Assembly: GCF_020740795.1 (NCBI RefSeq)
Contig: NC_067294.1
Location: 1,178,001-1,242,000 of the forward strand
Length of the DNA stretch: 64,000 bases
Direction: 5' to 3'
Origin: Apus apus
Lineage: Eukaryota > Chordata > Aves > Apodiformes > Apodidae
A program made the translations under genes and the position numbers. The notes under the pieces were generated by a model that was not told the origin of the DNA, made no database searches, and worked only from the letters and a program-made list of their open reading frames with translations. The number at the start of each line of letters is the position of its first letter. Position 1 is the first letter of the stretch. Positions 46,659 to 57,100 of the stretch are shown in pieces.

Positions 46659-49600
46659 GTGGGTGTGGGGGCCGGGAGGGGCGGCGGGGCCCGCCCCGGC
46701 CCGCCCGGCTGAGGCGGCGGTCTCCCCGCAGGCAGCACCCCGCTGGGCTGCTACGGGAAGCTGGTGGAGTACTGCCGGAACGGGGACCTGTCCTTCAAGT
46801 ACGTGAAAACCTTCAACATGGACGAGTACGTGGGTGAGTGCCCGGCCGTGTCCGCGCCCGGTGCTGCCGTCCGGGGCGGGGGGCCCAGCCGGACCCGCCG
46901 GTTCTGTGTGCTGGGTGGGTGCAGAGATCCCACCGGGAAACGATTTCAGGTAAGGAGGGTAACATCGCGCTAGCCGAGGGAGTTTAACAGGAGCGAGGAG
47001 CAACGGGCACAGGTTGGAACGTGGGAAGTTCCATTCAGATATGAGGAAAAACTTCTTCACGGTGGGGGTGACAGAGCCCTGGGACAGGCTGCCCAGGGGC
47101 TTGTGGAGTCTCCTGCTCTTGGAGATACTCAAACCCCACCTGGATACAGTCCTGTGGAAAGTGCTCTAGGTGACCCTGCTGCAGTGGGAGGGTTGGACTA
47201 GATGATCTTGAGGGGTCCCTTCCCACTCCAGCAATTCTGTGATTCTGTGAAAACCTATATAAGAAGTATTAAAAGGTCTCAGCCTTGCTCAGCATTACCC
47301 ACACTACACACTGCTGCCTTTACCTGCACTTGGGCTTTGACCAGGTGAGCACCCATCTTATCACTGCTGAGCTAGTGTGTGATATTAACCCCCACCTTTG
47401 CTCTGGGGTTGGGAAGGTCACTTCAGCTCCAGGGCTCTTACAAGACTGATGTGATGATACCCTTCTACAGCCAACATGCATTCCTGTAAAGATAGCAGAG
47501 GACTGCCTAATTTATGAAGCTGTGATGAAATAGTCTCTTTAGAAGAAAGATTAGTGGGCAACCCTAAGGCTCCAAAGGTGAAAAAAATACAGGCTAAATA
47601 TTTGCTAATACTAATTTTACTCTAGTCAAGAAGTTTTTCTGTGGACAACTCTAATCAGGCAGCATTCGAAAGGAAAGAAGTCATGCAGTGAGTTTTTCCC
47701 AGGCTTCTGCACAGTTTTTAACTGTCTTTACTAATACAAACTGGTAGGAATGTTTGCTTTTCTGGAATATGCATCACATAAGTATGAGCATGTTGTCCTA
47801 CAAGAGCTAGTGTGATTGATTGAGTTTTGCTTTTTAGGGACATAAAACCTCATGAAAGCTGAGGGCGTCACAAATGACAGGGGTGATGTGTGTTATGTGT
47901 GATACTCTGTCTTAGTCTGTATGTGCTCTCTTACCAGGTCTCCCAAGGGATCACCCAGAAAGTTACCATTCCTTCATGTGGAATAACTTCTTTAAGCATA
48001 TTGACATCTCGGCAGAAAACGTTCACATCTTGGATGGCAATGCACCTGATCTACAGGCAGAGTGCGACGCATTTGAGGATAAGATCAAAGCAGCTGGAGG
48101 AATTGAACTCTTTGTTGGAGGTGAACACCCCGAGGTGTGGCAGTCTTGGGGTGCTGGCAGGGAGCACTGCCTTCCCTCCACCACCTACCCCCTGTGTTAG
48201 CAGGAGAGTTCCTGATTTTCATTGCAGTTCAGTAGGTCTGCAGTGGAAGCCACCCCATCCGCCATGGCCCTGGGTGCTTGTGTGCTGGCAGCCCTGCCTT
48301 CCAGTGCACTGCTCCCCCAGTTTTAATTGTTTCAGTCTGGAAAGTGAATTGTTGAGGAAACGATGAGCAGGAGCAATGGGCAGGGCTGGGGTTGTACCCA
48401 ATACAGAATGTTTCACAAGTGCCAGTGCCAACTAGAACCTGCTTGCAGTAGTCAGGGGGGGCTGAGCCAACAGGAGCTCAATGCCAGCTTTTCCCATCAG
48501 TTTGCCCTGAGATTCTGCCATCTACTTGCTGTCCCAGCAAAAGTAGGGAGGGGTCTCTGTTGGCTTCAGAGGAGGCTTTTGCTATCATTCCTACCAGAGC
48601 AGAAGAATTGCAAGTGTTCTTCTCAGATCTGTATCTGTTCCTGGAATGTCCTCCTCACAGGAGTGCTGCTGGCTCTGCCTCCTGCAGTACCACAGCAGCC
48701 ACTGTCCTACCTCTCCACCTCTCTCTGCCACAGGTATTGGCCCAGATGGTCACATAGCCTTCAACGAGCCCGGGTCGAGTTTGGTATCCAGGACACGAGT
48801 GAAGACCTTGGCTATGGACACTATACTGGCTAACGCCAGGTTCTTTGATGGTGACCTCTCCAAAGTCCCCACAATGGCTTTGACAGTGGGAGTGGGCACT
48901 GTCATGGATGCCAGAGAGGTTAGGAGAGAAGCAGCGGCTTCACAGTCGAGCAGGGCTTCCTGCAGCAGCTCGAGTCTCCAGCCCGTGGGCAGCATTGCAC
49001 CCTGCTGGCCCGGGCCTGCTCCTGCTTTCCCTGCCACAGGCAGCTGAATGCCTGACAGGCTCTTGCGGTCTCCTGTTTTTGCTCTGCTAACACATTTGTG
49101 TAGCCCTGCAGTGCACTTGTGACCCCCAGGGAGCTAGAAAAGTTTGGGAGGGTGTCTTTGGTTAAGAAACTCATCTGGGGAAATAAATGCAAGAATCCCT
49201 GGTTACACCAGCAGAAAGTGAGAGCCTCAAGTCTATCTTGATTTAAACTGATCCCAGTATAAAGGTGCTTAACAGGGGAGCTCAAAGTATCCAAATCATT
49301 ACAGTGACTGACCAGGCTATGATTTAGTTGACAAAGAAATGCAGCCAGAGCAAAGAGTGAGATGCAGCCAGAGGCTGGGGAGGACAGGGCCTGTTGTCCC
49401 AAGGGAGCGGGGCAGCTGTCCCAGGCCAGAGGGGTGTGGATGTGCCCATGTCTGCCAGGCCCTGACCGCCACTCTCTGTGTCTCTGAGTCCAGGTGATGA
49501 TCCTCATCACAGGAGCCCACAAAGCCTTTGCTTTGTACAAAGCCATTGAGGAGGGTGTCAACCACATGTGGACAGTGTCTGCCTTCCAGCAACACCCCAA

Positions 49601-50053
49601 CACTGTGTTCATTTGCGATGAGGATGCCACACTGGAGCTCAAAGTGAAGACAGTAAAATACTTTAAAGGTGAGCGTTTGACCAGACCAGGCAGCTGTTGT
49701 ACTTAGTTTTTTAGTGTCACAAGCCGTGCTTTTCATTAGATGTTTCTGTTTACTCAGCTCCTGAGGGAGTACATGCCTTAAATACAACAGCTGAGATGTA
49801 CAGTGATAACTAAAGTGCAAAGGGAATGCTTAACTGTGTGGGCACGGGAGCAAAGGACCAAGAACTCTAGTAATGCCCAGGTTCATTAGCATCCAATGAA
49901 CGAGAGTTTTGCTTTATTATGTCTACTGAAGTCATCTTCTTACTACCTACATCAGGTTTAATGCTGGTTCACAACAAACTTGTGGAACCTTTGTACAGCA
50001 TGAAGGAGACAGGAGCAGGAGGAAGCCAGTCGAAGAAGCCCTACATCGACTAG
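46535..50053 (+). CDS. GNPDA1: Glucosamine-6-phosphate isomerase/deaminase 1 (GNPDA1), complete CDS, 6 exons
   Basis: GNPDA1 is a cytosolic hexameric enzyme that converts glucosamine-6-phosphate to fructose-6-phosphate and ammonia, linking amino-sugar catabolism to glycolysis. It was also described in mammals as the sperm factor oscillin. Coding exons are 46535-46658, 46732-46833, 47938-48120, 48734-48918, 49494-49668 and 49956-50053. All have AG/GT borders and phases chain to 867 bases, 288 residues plus TAG; human has 289. Family landmarks are intact: LPTGSTPLG phosphate-binding loop (39-47), Asp72 in TFNMDEYVG, and [10 protein letters not shown] with Asp141, His143 and Glu148, the catalytic residues as numbered in bacterial NagB. 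The [13 protein letters not shown] block typical of this family is present. The start codon is followed by the conserved MKLIILE. The tail (after about residue 270) differs from human, as expected; this region also distinguishes GNPDA1 from its paralogue GNPDA2. Confidence 0.97.
46732..46833 (+). CDS. GNPDA1: GNPDA1 coding exon 2
   Basis: Acceptor CCGCAG, donor GTGAGT. Encodes the rest of the phosphate loop (GSTPLG) and Asp72 in NMDEYV. Intron 1 is only 73 bases. Confidence 0.95.
46834..47937 (+). other. GNPDA1: GNPDA1 intron 2
   Basis: Contains a CR1 fragment (about 46985-47250). Otherwise unique A+T-richer DNA ending in acceptor TTACCAG. Confidence 0.8.
46985..47250 (+). repeat. CR1 LINE 3'-end fragment in GNPDA1 intron 2
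   Basis: Reads GGAAAAACTTCTTCACGGTG, GACAGGCTGCCCAGGGGC and GACTAGATGATCTTGAGGGG, and ends in two copies of the CR1 8-bp tail unit (ATTCTGTG ATTCTGTG). The intact tail suggests a relatively young insertion. Sense to GNPDA1. Confidence 0.9.
47938..48120 (+). CDS. GNPDA1: GNPDA1 coding exon 3
   Basis: Encodes [18 protein letters not shown] to GGIELFVG. Acceptor TTACCAG, donor GTGAAC; ends with one base of a Gly codon. Confidence 0.96.
48121..48733 (+). other. GNPDA1: GNPDA1 intron 3
   Basis: Unique DNA between donor GTGAAC and acceptor CCACAG; no feature recognised. Confidence 0.8.
48734..48918 (+). CDS. GNPDA1: GNPDA1 coding exon 4
   Basis: Carries the active-site block [14 protein letters not shown] and continues to GTVMDARE. 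Acceptor CCACAG, donor GTTAGG; ends in phase 0. Confidence 0.96.
48919..49493 (+). other. GNPDA1: GNPDA1 intron 4
   Basis: Unique DNA between donor GTTAGG and acceptor GTCCAG; no feature recognised. Confidence 0.8.
49494..49668 (+). CDS. GNPDA1: GNPDA1 coding exon 5
   Basis: Encodes [20 protein letters not shown], the [13 protein letters not shown] block and VKTVKYFK. Acceptor GTCCAG, donor GTGAGC. Confidence 0.96.
49956..50053 (+). CDS. GNPDA1: GNPDA1 coding exon 6 (last)
   Basis: Acceptor ACATCAG. Encodes [17 protein letters not shown] and a diverged tail ending SKKPYID, then TAG at 50051-50053. Confidence 0.95.
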
Positions 50054-51350
50054 TCCTGCTGCTCAGAGGAGCTGAACCAGCTTTTCTGTTGGAAACCAGC
50101 TGTGAAACAAGCGAATTGATGCAGAAATTCATCTCACAATTGTTCTTAAATTAGCAAAATGATGATGTGCTCACTTTTATCCATTAAAAAGGCAGATGCC
50201 AAACACCTGCCTGCATTAACCAAATGAGGATGGGATCCAGTCTACTGTGTTCTCCAAATTTCTGCCACTTATTCTCTGAAGGTAAAGCCAATGGTGAATG
50301 GGTTGTTTAACCTATGAAGCAACTATAATGATGTGGACTGAAGGCCCCAAAACTTAAATGTGAAGATACCTGAAATTCCAGTGTTGCAGGAACCAAACAG
50401 GTGCTCACTTTGGGCTGTATTCCTTGCAGTTAGGACAAGTACCTCATGTGTCACTCCCCCTCCACATGTGAACACTCTTACATTATAGTCATTTAAAATG
50501 AACTGAGCTTGCTCAGCCTGGGGAAGGGAAAGCTTCAGTATGACCCACCAGCAGCATGCTTCACAGCTAGGAGGTTCTCAGGAAGATGAAGCCAGGCTCT
50601 CCTGGGAAGTGCAGCAGGGGGAGATGAGAACTGACAATGGGGCACGAGTTGAGACAATCTGCTAAGACTGGATTGAAGGAAAAAACCTGCGAGGACAGTC
50701 GAGCAGTGGGGCAGGTTCCCTAGAGAGGTTGTGCAGTCTCTGTACTTAAGAGGTTTTCAAGTCCTGACTGAAAAAGCCCTGGCTGTGCCCCCCTTTGAGC
50801 CATATGAGACTTGAGACCATCTCAGCCAAAGGGAGGCCAGACAGCACTGAGCAGTGGTAATAATGCAGTGCCATTAATGCAGTTCATCTTCAGTTTACAC
50901 GTCCACACGGTTTTATCTGTTGCCACACAAGAACCTTACATGTTCCATTTCAGTGTAATTTTCTATGCCCTGGTGCTTTAGGAGGTATCACAGATTTTGC
51001 AGAAATGCCCCCTCTGTGCTGCTCAGCACTCTGGTAACTGTGTCAGCACAGAGCCTAAGGCAGTGAGGTCCCTCTCCCCCCCAGTGCCTTACATTGCTAC
51101 AAGGCCAAAGAAGCCTCAAAGGAAACACTGTTCTGTCTGGCCTCAGCCTGTGCTGTATCACAGAAGCCCCACACAGGTGGACAACAACCTGCTCTGGCCA
51201 GTCTGGAACCTGATGCCTGGATTTCCCATCAAATGCTGTCATGAGAGGGGCAAGGCAAACTGGGGAGCATTTCTTTTCTTTGTGCAGAAATGCTGTAAGC
51301 TCTTGATCTGTAATGTAACTCTCTACAGTAAATGTCTTCATTTCTTAAAC
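50054..51350 (+). other. GNPDA1: GNPDA1 3' UTR (predicted extent)
   Basis: No further gene follows. It includes a diverged CR1 fragment (50501-50850). Candidate signals are ATTAAA at 50183-50188 and AGTAAA at 51327-51332; the latter has GGTGTCTGTGTCTG just downstream. A canonical AATAAA at 51786-51791 could give a longer form. Confidence 0.5.
50501..50850 (+). repeat. diverged CR1 LINE fragment in GNPDA1 3' UTR
   Basis: Reads GCTCAGCCTGGGGAAGGGAA, GAAGCCAGGCTCTCC, then GGTTCCCTAGAGAGGTTGTG and CCCTGGCTGTGCCCCCC: the CR1 3' part in order, with many substitutions and a missing tail. Confidence 0.75.
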
Positions 51351-51375
51351 GGCCATGGTGTCTGTGTCTGCTGCT
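51327..51375 (+). terminator. GNPDA1: predicted GNPDA1 poly(A) site with variant hexamer
   Basis: AGTAAA at 51327-51332 followed at 20-45 bases by GGTGTCTGTGTCTGCTG, a strong GT-rich downstream element. Confidence 0.45.
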
Positions 51376-52639
51376 CAGTCTCCCTGTGCTTATGAAACAT
51401 GGAGCAGCTGGTGTGGCTGAGCAAGACCTGCAATGCCAGCTTTGGAGAGGACACCACCACCTTCAAAGCGTGGGAAAGACCTGTTCTGCACAAGATTTCT
51501 GTCACCTAGAACCAAAGCTGTACTGAAAGCAGTTTGGTAGGAACAGCTACTGCTGCTCCCTGCTTCTGAGCTGCCTGCCCTGCCCAGTCTTTGCTGGCAG
51601 GTTTCCACTGAGCACCTGCTATGGCCCTGTCCTGCCAGGCAGCAGCCATTTCATGTCAAAAAGTGGAGATCTTTAAAAGGACAAGGTCACAGCTCTCCAC
51701 CTAGTACCACAAGATGCCTGCAGATAATCTAATGCTCCTTCTGTGAAAGCACAGAAATGGAGAAAGTGAACTTGGCCAGAGGGAAAATAAAACAAGGAAG
51801 AAACTCTGTGCCCTGTTACTAGAGGTGCCTGCCTTGCTCTCTGTCCATAAAGACAAGATTCTGGTTTTTGCTGTTCCACTTTTGCCACTCCAGCTGATTG
51901 TCCTATGAGTGCAGTCACCTGTTTGTCCCCTCCTCAGAGGGTCTGTCCTCCTCTACCTCCCTGCAGAACATGGAAGTTCCAGCCCAAGGGTCCCCCAGTG
52001 CCCAGAATTCAGAAACAGTGGTGGCTACATCCCTGTTCCTCCCCTACGCACAAAGCTCCTGAAAGCAGAGGTAGTCCATACCAACACCTTCAAATACTTC
52101 ACCATAGCAGACATTCCCAGCCCTGGTCTCTCATCCCAATGTATCCTTTGGTGTCCAGGCCCTGCCCTCAGCCCACCTCTCCTGGCAGAAGGAACTTGCC
52201 CAGCTCCCTGTAGGCTGGAGATCCAACACCAGCCCCTCCATCCAGGCAGGAGAATAGGGTTTAAGCACAAGCAGCTGCCCACATTCACAGCTTAGAGAGA
52301 AGAAAGCCCCCTCAGAAAGCAGGCAGCTTCTGGAATCACCTGTACAGTTAAAAATGGTGGCCAGGGTGGAAACTGCCATGGGGATTGCAGCTAAAAGCTG
52401 GCTCCATCCAAGGCAGCATTCCCAGAGCAGTGGCACAACAGTCACCATCTTGCAGGGCCCTGCATCTTCCAGGGCAAACCACAGCTCTGGGCACACACCA
52501 GCCTCCACACTCCTCTCAGCCTGGGCTGGGCTGTGCCATTCCACAGGCACCATTCCCACTGGGAGCAGGGCAGGGCTCTGCCCCACTGACCTGTGCTGCC
52601 CAACACCTGCCACAGGGAAGACAACCTGGGAGAAAACGG
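51376..52639. other. interval between the convergent GNPDA1 and RNF14 3' ends
   Basis: No gene recognised. An AATAAA on the plus strand (51786-51791) may serve a longer GNPDA1 transcript. Open frames here have no known domain. Confidence 0.5.
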
Positions 52640-54124
52640 CATTTACTGGCCTCAAGTGAATTTAATGTGTGTGAAAGGTGCAGGAAATATAATTTAAACC
52701 ATACACAACATTTCCCTACACACCATCCCACAGCCTAAACCAAAACAAGAGCTGCCCTGCCCATCTCATCTTTTCAATCACTGCTAATTCTAACAGTTCA
52801 GACTGTCCTCCTCTGCCACGGAACAGAGCAGAACTCCCTTTGGCCAGACACCCAAGTAAAAATCTATTTACTATCAGTCAAAACTGAGTTAAGAGGTGTT
52901 CACCTTGAGGCTCCAAAGAGTCTTCCAGCTCCTGGGCTTGCCATCCAGACCCTGCTATTCATTCTGAACACAGCATATGCAGCTTCAATTTAATATTACA
53001 TTTTTAGACCATACTGCAAGTGGAATAACTTCTAAAAAAAACACAGTGGTTCCCTCCACCAGTTACTTTCATGCTCACAAAATCACTTACTGAAATTTTA
53101 GGGGAAACAATTTGGTTTTTGAAACAATTTGAAGTGCAAGAATGGTGGAAATAAGGGATCTAGTCCAGAAGAAAAACTATCAACTAATAACATTTCACAT
53201 ATGAAGAGTTAGTAAAAAATAAATTACTTCATCATCTGAGAATAAAAGGTAATTATTTTCAGTATCTTGAAGAACTCAAGTTAATCTCAACTAAGTATCC
53301 ATTTTAAAAGTGTTTCAGTATCTGGTACTTCCCCCCCCACTCACTGGCCACCTGCTGTTCATGGCCTCAGCCCTCATTACTGTCAGAATGAGAGGAAACA
53401 TGAGTGAACACAACAGCAACACTGAGAAGAGGCAAACTGATTCCAACCTCTGGAAATGGTTGTTGGACATTTTCTGCCAGAGCATTCAGTAAAGAGCCAA
53501 GGCACTACACCCAGTAGGATAATTGGTTTTGCCACCATTAGAAAGTATCAGTGCCAGAGTAACGAGTTGTTTCTTAGAGAAAAGCATCAGGAAATGCTAC
53601 AGCAGCAACAAGTTCAGTTGCTGCCACAGAATAAATTTTCTGTATTGTACAGAAACCTCTCCTTGTGCAAGCAGCACCACTGAACAGCTCCAGAAGAGCC
53701 CTCCAGCTGCTCCAGAACTGCCCAAAACCCCATGATGGATGTGAGCCAAGATCCTCAAAAGAACAGTCTCACTAAAGGGAACACACAAATATTTTTATGA
53801 CTTGGTGCTTCAGATCTGTTTGCTTTTGAAAAAGAGACACCTCTTTGTATCTATTTTCCCAGTATATTTCTAACTTCTGACTTCCTCTATTTGTCTTCAA
53901 CAACAATTACCATTATGAGGCTCTTCCACGATGATCCTGACCACAGGCTGGGTCAAATGGTCTCCTTTAGTTTTGGCAACAGCCTCTGAAGTGTGAGTAT
54001 CCTGCAGTGCAAGATAGTTACCACTCCTCTACCATGTCATGGAAGTGAAAAGCAAACCAACTTGACACAAAAATGGAAAGCATCTGTCTCTGGTTTGTTC
54101 AGCTTTTGGTGCTACAGAAACCTA
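52640..54124 (-). other. RNF14: RNF14 3' UTR (predicted extent)
   Basis: Follows the RNF14 stop on the minus strand to an ATTAAA at 52666-52661, with GGTTGTCTTCCCTGTGGC downstream. It contains an exon-like open segment (53911-54001) discussed in the findings. An earlier ATTAAA near 52993-52988 is an alternative. Confidence 0.5.
52661..52666 (-). terminator. RNF14: predicted RNF14 poly(A) signal
   Basis: ATTAAA, the commonest variant hexamer, with GT-rich DNA 40-70 bases downstream on the minus strand. Confidence 0.45.
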
Positions 54125-54182
54125 CTAGTCTTCATCTTCATCCTCCCAGAACTCACCATCCATATGCCTGGCTTGAAACAAC
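54125..54182 (-). CDS. RNF14: RNF14 last coding exon
   Basis: Acceptor CTGTCCTGCAG. One base completes the split Arg codon, then LFQARHMDGEFWEDEDED and TAG (54127-54125). Human has LFYAVDVDDDIWEDEVED, the same length, so the exon is orthologous though half changed. An internal GTGAGT (54156-54151) is a cryptic donor. Confidence 0.85.
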
Positions 54183-57100
54183 CTGCAGGACAGCCAAGAA
54201 TATACATCAGGATGTTAAAAAACGTGAAATATGTAAGAAAAAAAAAGGAATTAAAAAAAAAAAAAATCAACCTAAATGTGACCAAAAACACAAAAGCAGC
54301 AACTTTCACTGGATTTCTGTCAGCATCACAAACCACTCCCACTGCAATCAAAGTCAATTAAAATCAGCTGCTCTGCACTTGTGCAGCTCATGATTCCAGA
54401 AGCTTGTCCAGCACCTCAGAAATATGATGGCTCAAGAAATCCCTGAAAATATGAATAGTCCAAAAGGTACTGAAAGGAGCCCAGCACCCTGCATTCCTGG
54501 CTGTACACAACAGCAGCCAAGCCTGCCTGCTCCAAACAGCTTCAGGCAACACAGCTGGGCTAACAACATGTAAGCAGAGGTGGAGGGGACAAAAGGGAAG
54601 AAAATGTGGGGGGTTTTAAATAAATCAGAGGAGCTTAGTCCCAACAGGTAGAGGTTAAGCTAAACTAAAAGAAAAAAGAACATGAGAAGAAAAACAGGAA
54701 GGAAAACAGGGAAGTGAAAAAATTACTGTTGGGGCAAGAGGGAATGGTGAAAAAGGGCCAAGAACAGAAAAAAAATGAATCCTGGCAGCCACATCTACTA
54801 CAGCAGAACAGATGGTGGAGGATGGAGTAAACTCCTGGTATTTTGACTTTTGTATCCAGGCACCATACGCCACAGCAATGAGCAGATAACCCACTGGAAC
54901 ACACACAAGCTTAGGGGCTGCCAGTCTGACCCTTTTCTGAGCTGCCTGCTCTTCCCTCCCCCCAGACAGCAGCAGGGTGCTGGTGTAAGCCAGGTCTGCA
55001 GCTCCTTAGAAGCAGCTTCCTCAGCCAAAACCTTGGGTTTGTCTTTTCACACACCTGAGCCTCTGCAGAGGCTCACCACAGGCTGTCTCAGTCTGAGGCA
55101 GCAAGTCAAGCATCACGGACAGGCCCAGAAGACTTGTCCAGAATTTTAAAACAAAAGCTCTTAAAAGCCAGAAGTTTCCCAACTCACTCCTGATTATTTC
55201 ATTATTAGTGTTGGGTCCTTCTAAGTGTAAATATTTGAGAGAAGAAACACTGTCTTAAACTGCACAGCCACAAAATTCAAGGTAGGGACTGTAAGGAAAA
55301 GCAGAAACATTAAGGGGAACAGCAGAGCAGAATGTGTGTGAACACTCACCTGTTGAAGCAGGGGGAAGAGGGGTCATTGAAATGCCTGTAGGGGTTCACC
55401 CGGGACAGGGAGCCCATGCAGAGCCAGCAGAAATACTGCATGCAGCCCGTGCAGGTCATCTTGTTACAGCCATCCAGCTTCTGCCAGGGGGAGGGAAAAC
55501 AGCACTGACAGCATCTGACCCTCAGAACAGTCCTCGAAAACACAGTCACCAACCAACACCTTTTACACTGGTATTTTTTCACTGTTCCAAAGAATTAGGA
55601 GCTAGAATCACAGTTGTGAATTGACTATAATGCTGGAAATTAGTATTTTTCTGAAGCTAGTTTTATTTCCTGGCTGTAGCCTAAACCAGGAATGGCCTGG
55701 AACACATGGAAAACAACAGGATTCATACAAATCCACAGTCAACCTGGATCTTCTTAGCACTGAACAATACCAGTTGCTGTGCTCTCTCAAGTCCCTGAGC
55801 TCCAGCAACATCACCTCGTTTTCTACGTAACACAGACAGAAATGGGAAGTTCTTTTACCAGTTCCTAGAAATTTACTTTCCAGGGTGAACCTGGAGGCTA
55901 AAAATAAATCCCTGTTCTAGCCCAAACACAGAACTGACTGAAGGGATGTTAGTTTCTGTTGAGAGTTGCTCTGTTCAGCCCTTCCCCTCCATGCTTACCT
56001 CTATGTGAGTCCCACAGCAAGGGCAGGACTTGGAGTTCTTTTCCAGCCACTCTTTACTCTCCATCTCCTCAAGGGCCTTCTGAATCACTCGTTTGCCATA
56101 CCGTTGTTCCAAGAACCTTTTTGTTGCCTCATCTCCTTCCAAATAATCATTTTTCAAATCCATTAATTTCTCTGGGGAATAAAACAAGACAGGAAAAAAA
56201 CCCAATACAAATCTCACAATCCATTATATATACTATATATATATATATATGTATATTATAAGGAAGTCCAGCTAATATCAGCATGAAGTATTCTCAAAGG
56301 AAACTAACACCATTAATGAAAAAGCAAGTAAAACCTTAGAATACATAAGAAAACAATGAGAATATTAAAACCCCTCCACCTCAAAATTCAACAGTTTCAC
56401 ACTGTTTCACTGTAAGATGGAATTACAAGTTTACAGTGCAAAATAATCTGGAAAATGGAAATATTTTTTCTGAACATACATTTAAGGAAACTTTGTCACA
56501 AGACTTGGGGGCCAAACAGACAGAGAAGCATCCACCTGATTCCAATATCAGCTCTAACAACAGAAAGCAGAGGATTCACAGGAAAGGATAAAAAAGGGCA
56601 CATACAAAATTATTCTTTCTCTGCTCTGGTCTCTCAGCATTTGGCAATCAGCAGCTTAGGGGCTCTCTGAACGTGGAGTGTCATCAAGGGAATACTTTTT
56701 AATTGCTAGCAACAGACCTACTCCAGATGAACCTGTCTGACCTGTCAGAAAGACTTTCCTTGCTTCACTCCTGACTGTCGGGGTTTCACACAAGACTTAA
56801 CTGCTCCTGGATCCACCTCTGACCCACAACGACTCACCTGCAGTGACTTTACAGGGAGAGACCCCATGGTAAGTCATCTTACAGAGGGTGCAGAAAGCAT
56901 AGTGGCAGCAGGAGCACATGCCCATGGTGCAGCCTGGCTCCTGCATGACCGGGGTCTGGCAGCCCGGGCGAGGACAATACACCACATCAGCCATCAGGTC
57001 CAGGCTGGACTGCAGGAGCAGGCGGTCGTACCGTGCAAACAGCTCCTCTCCAACCAGCTCCTTCACCTGAACACACAGCAAGGACAGCACACACACATGT

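Larger units (their letters stand above)
46230..46900 (+). promoter_or_regulatory. GNPDA1: GNPDA1 CpG-island promoter
   Basis: High CpG density spans the start codon and exons 1-2. Upstream of the ATG are an ETS-like CCGGAAG at 46301-46307 and many GGGGCGG boxes embedded in repeated GC-rich units (46308-46445). No TATA box is visible, as usual for such promoters. Confidence 0.8.
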
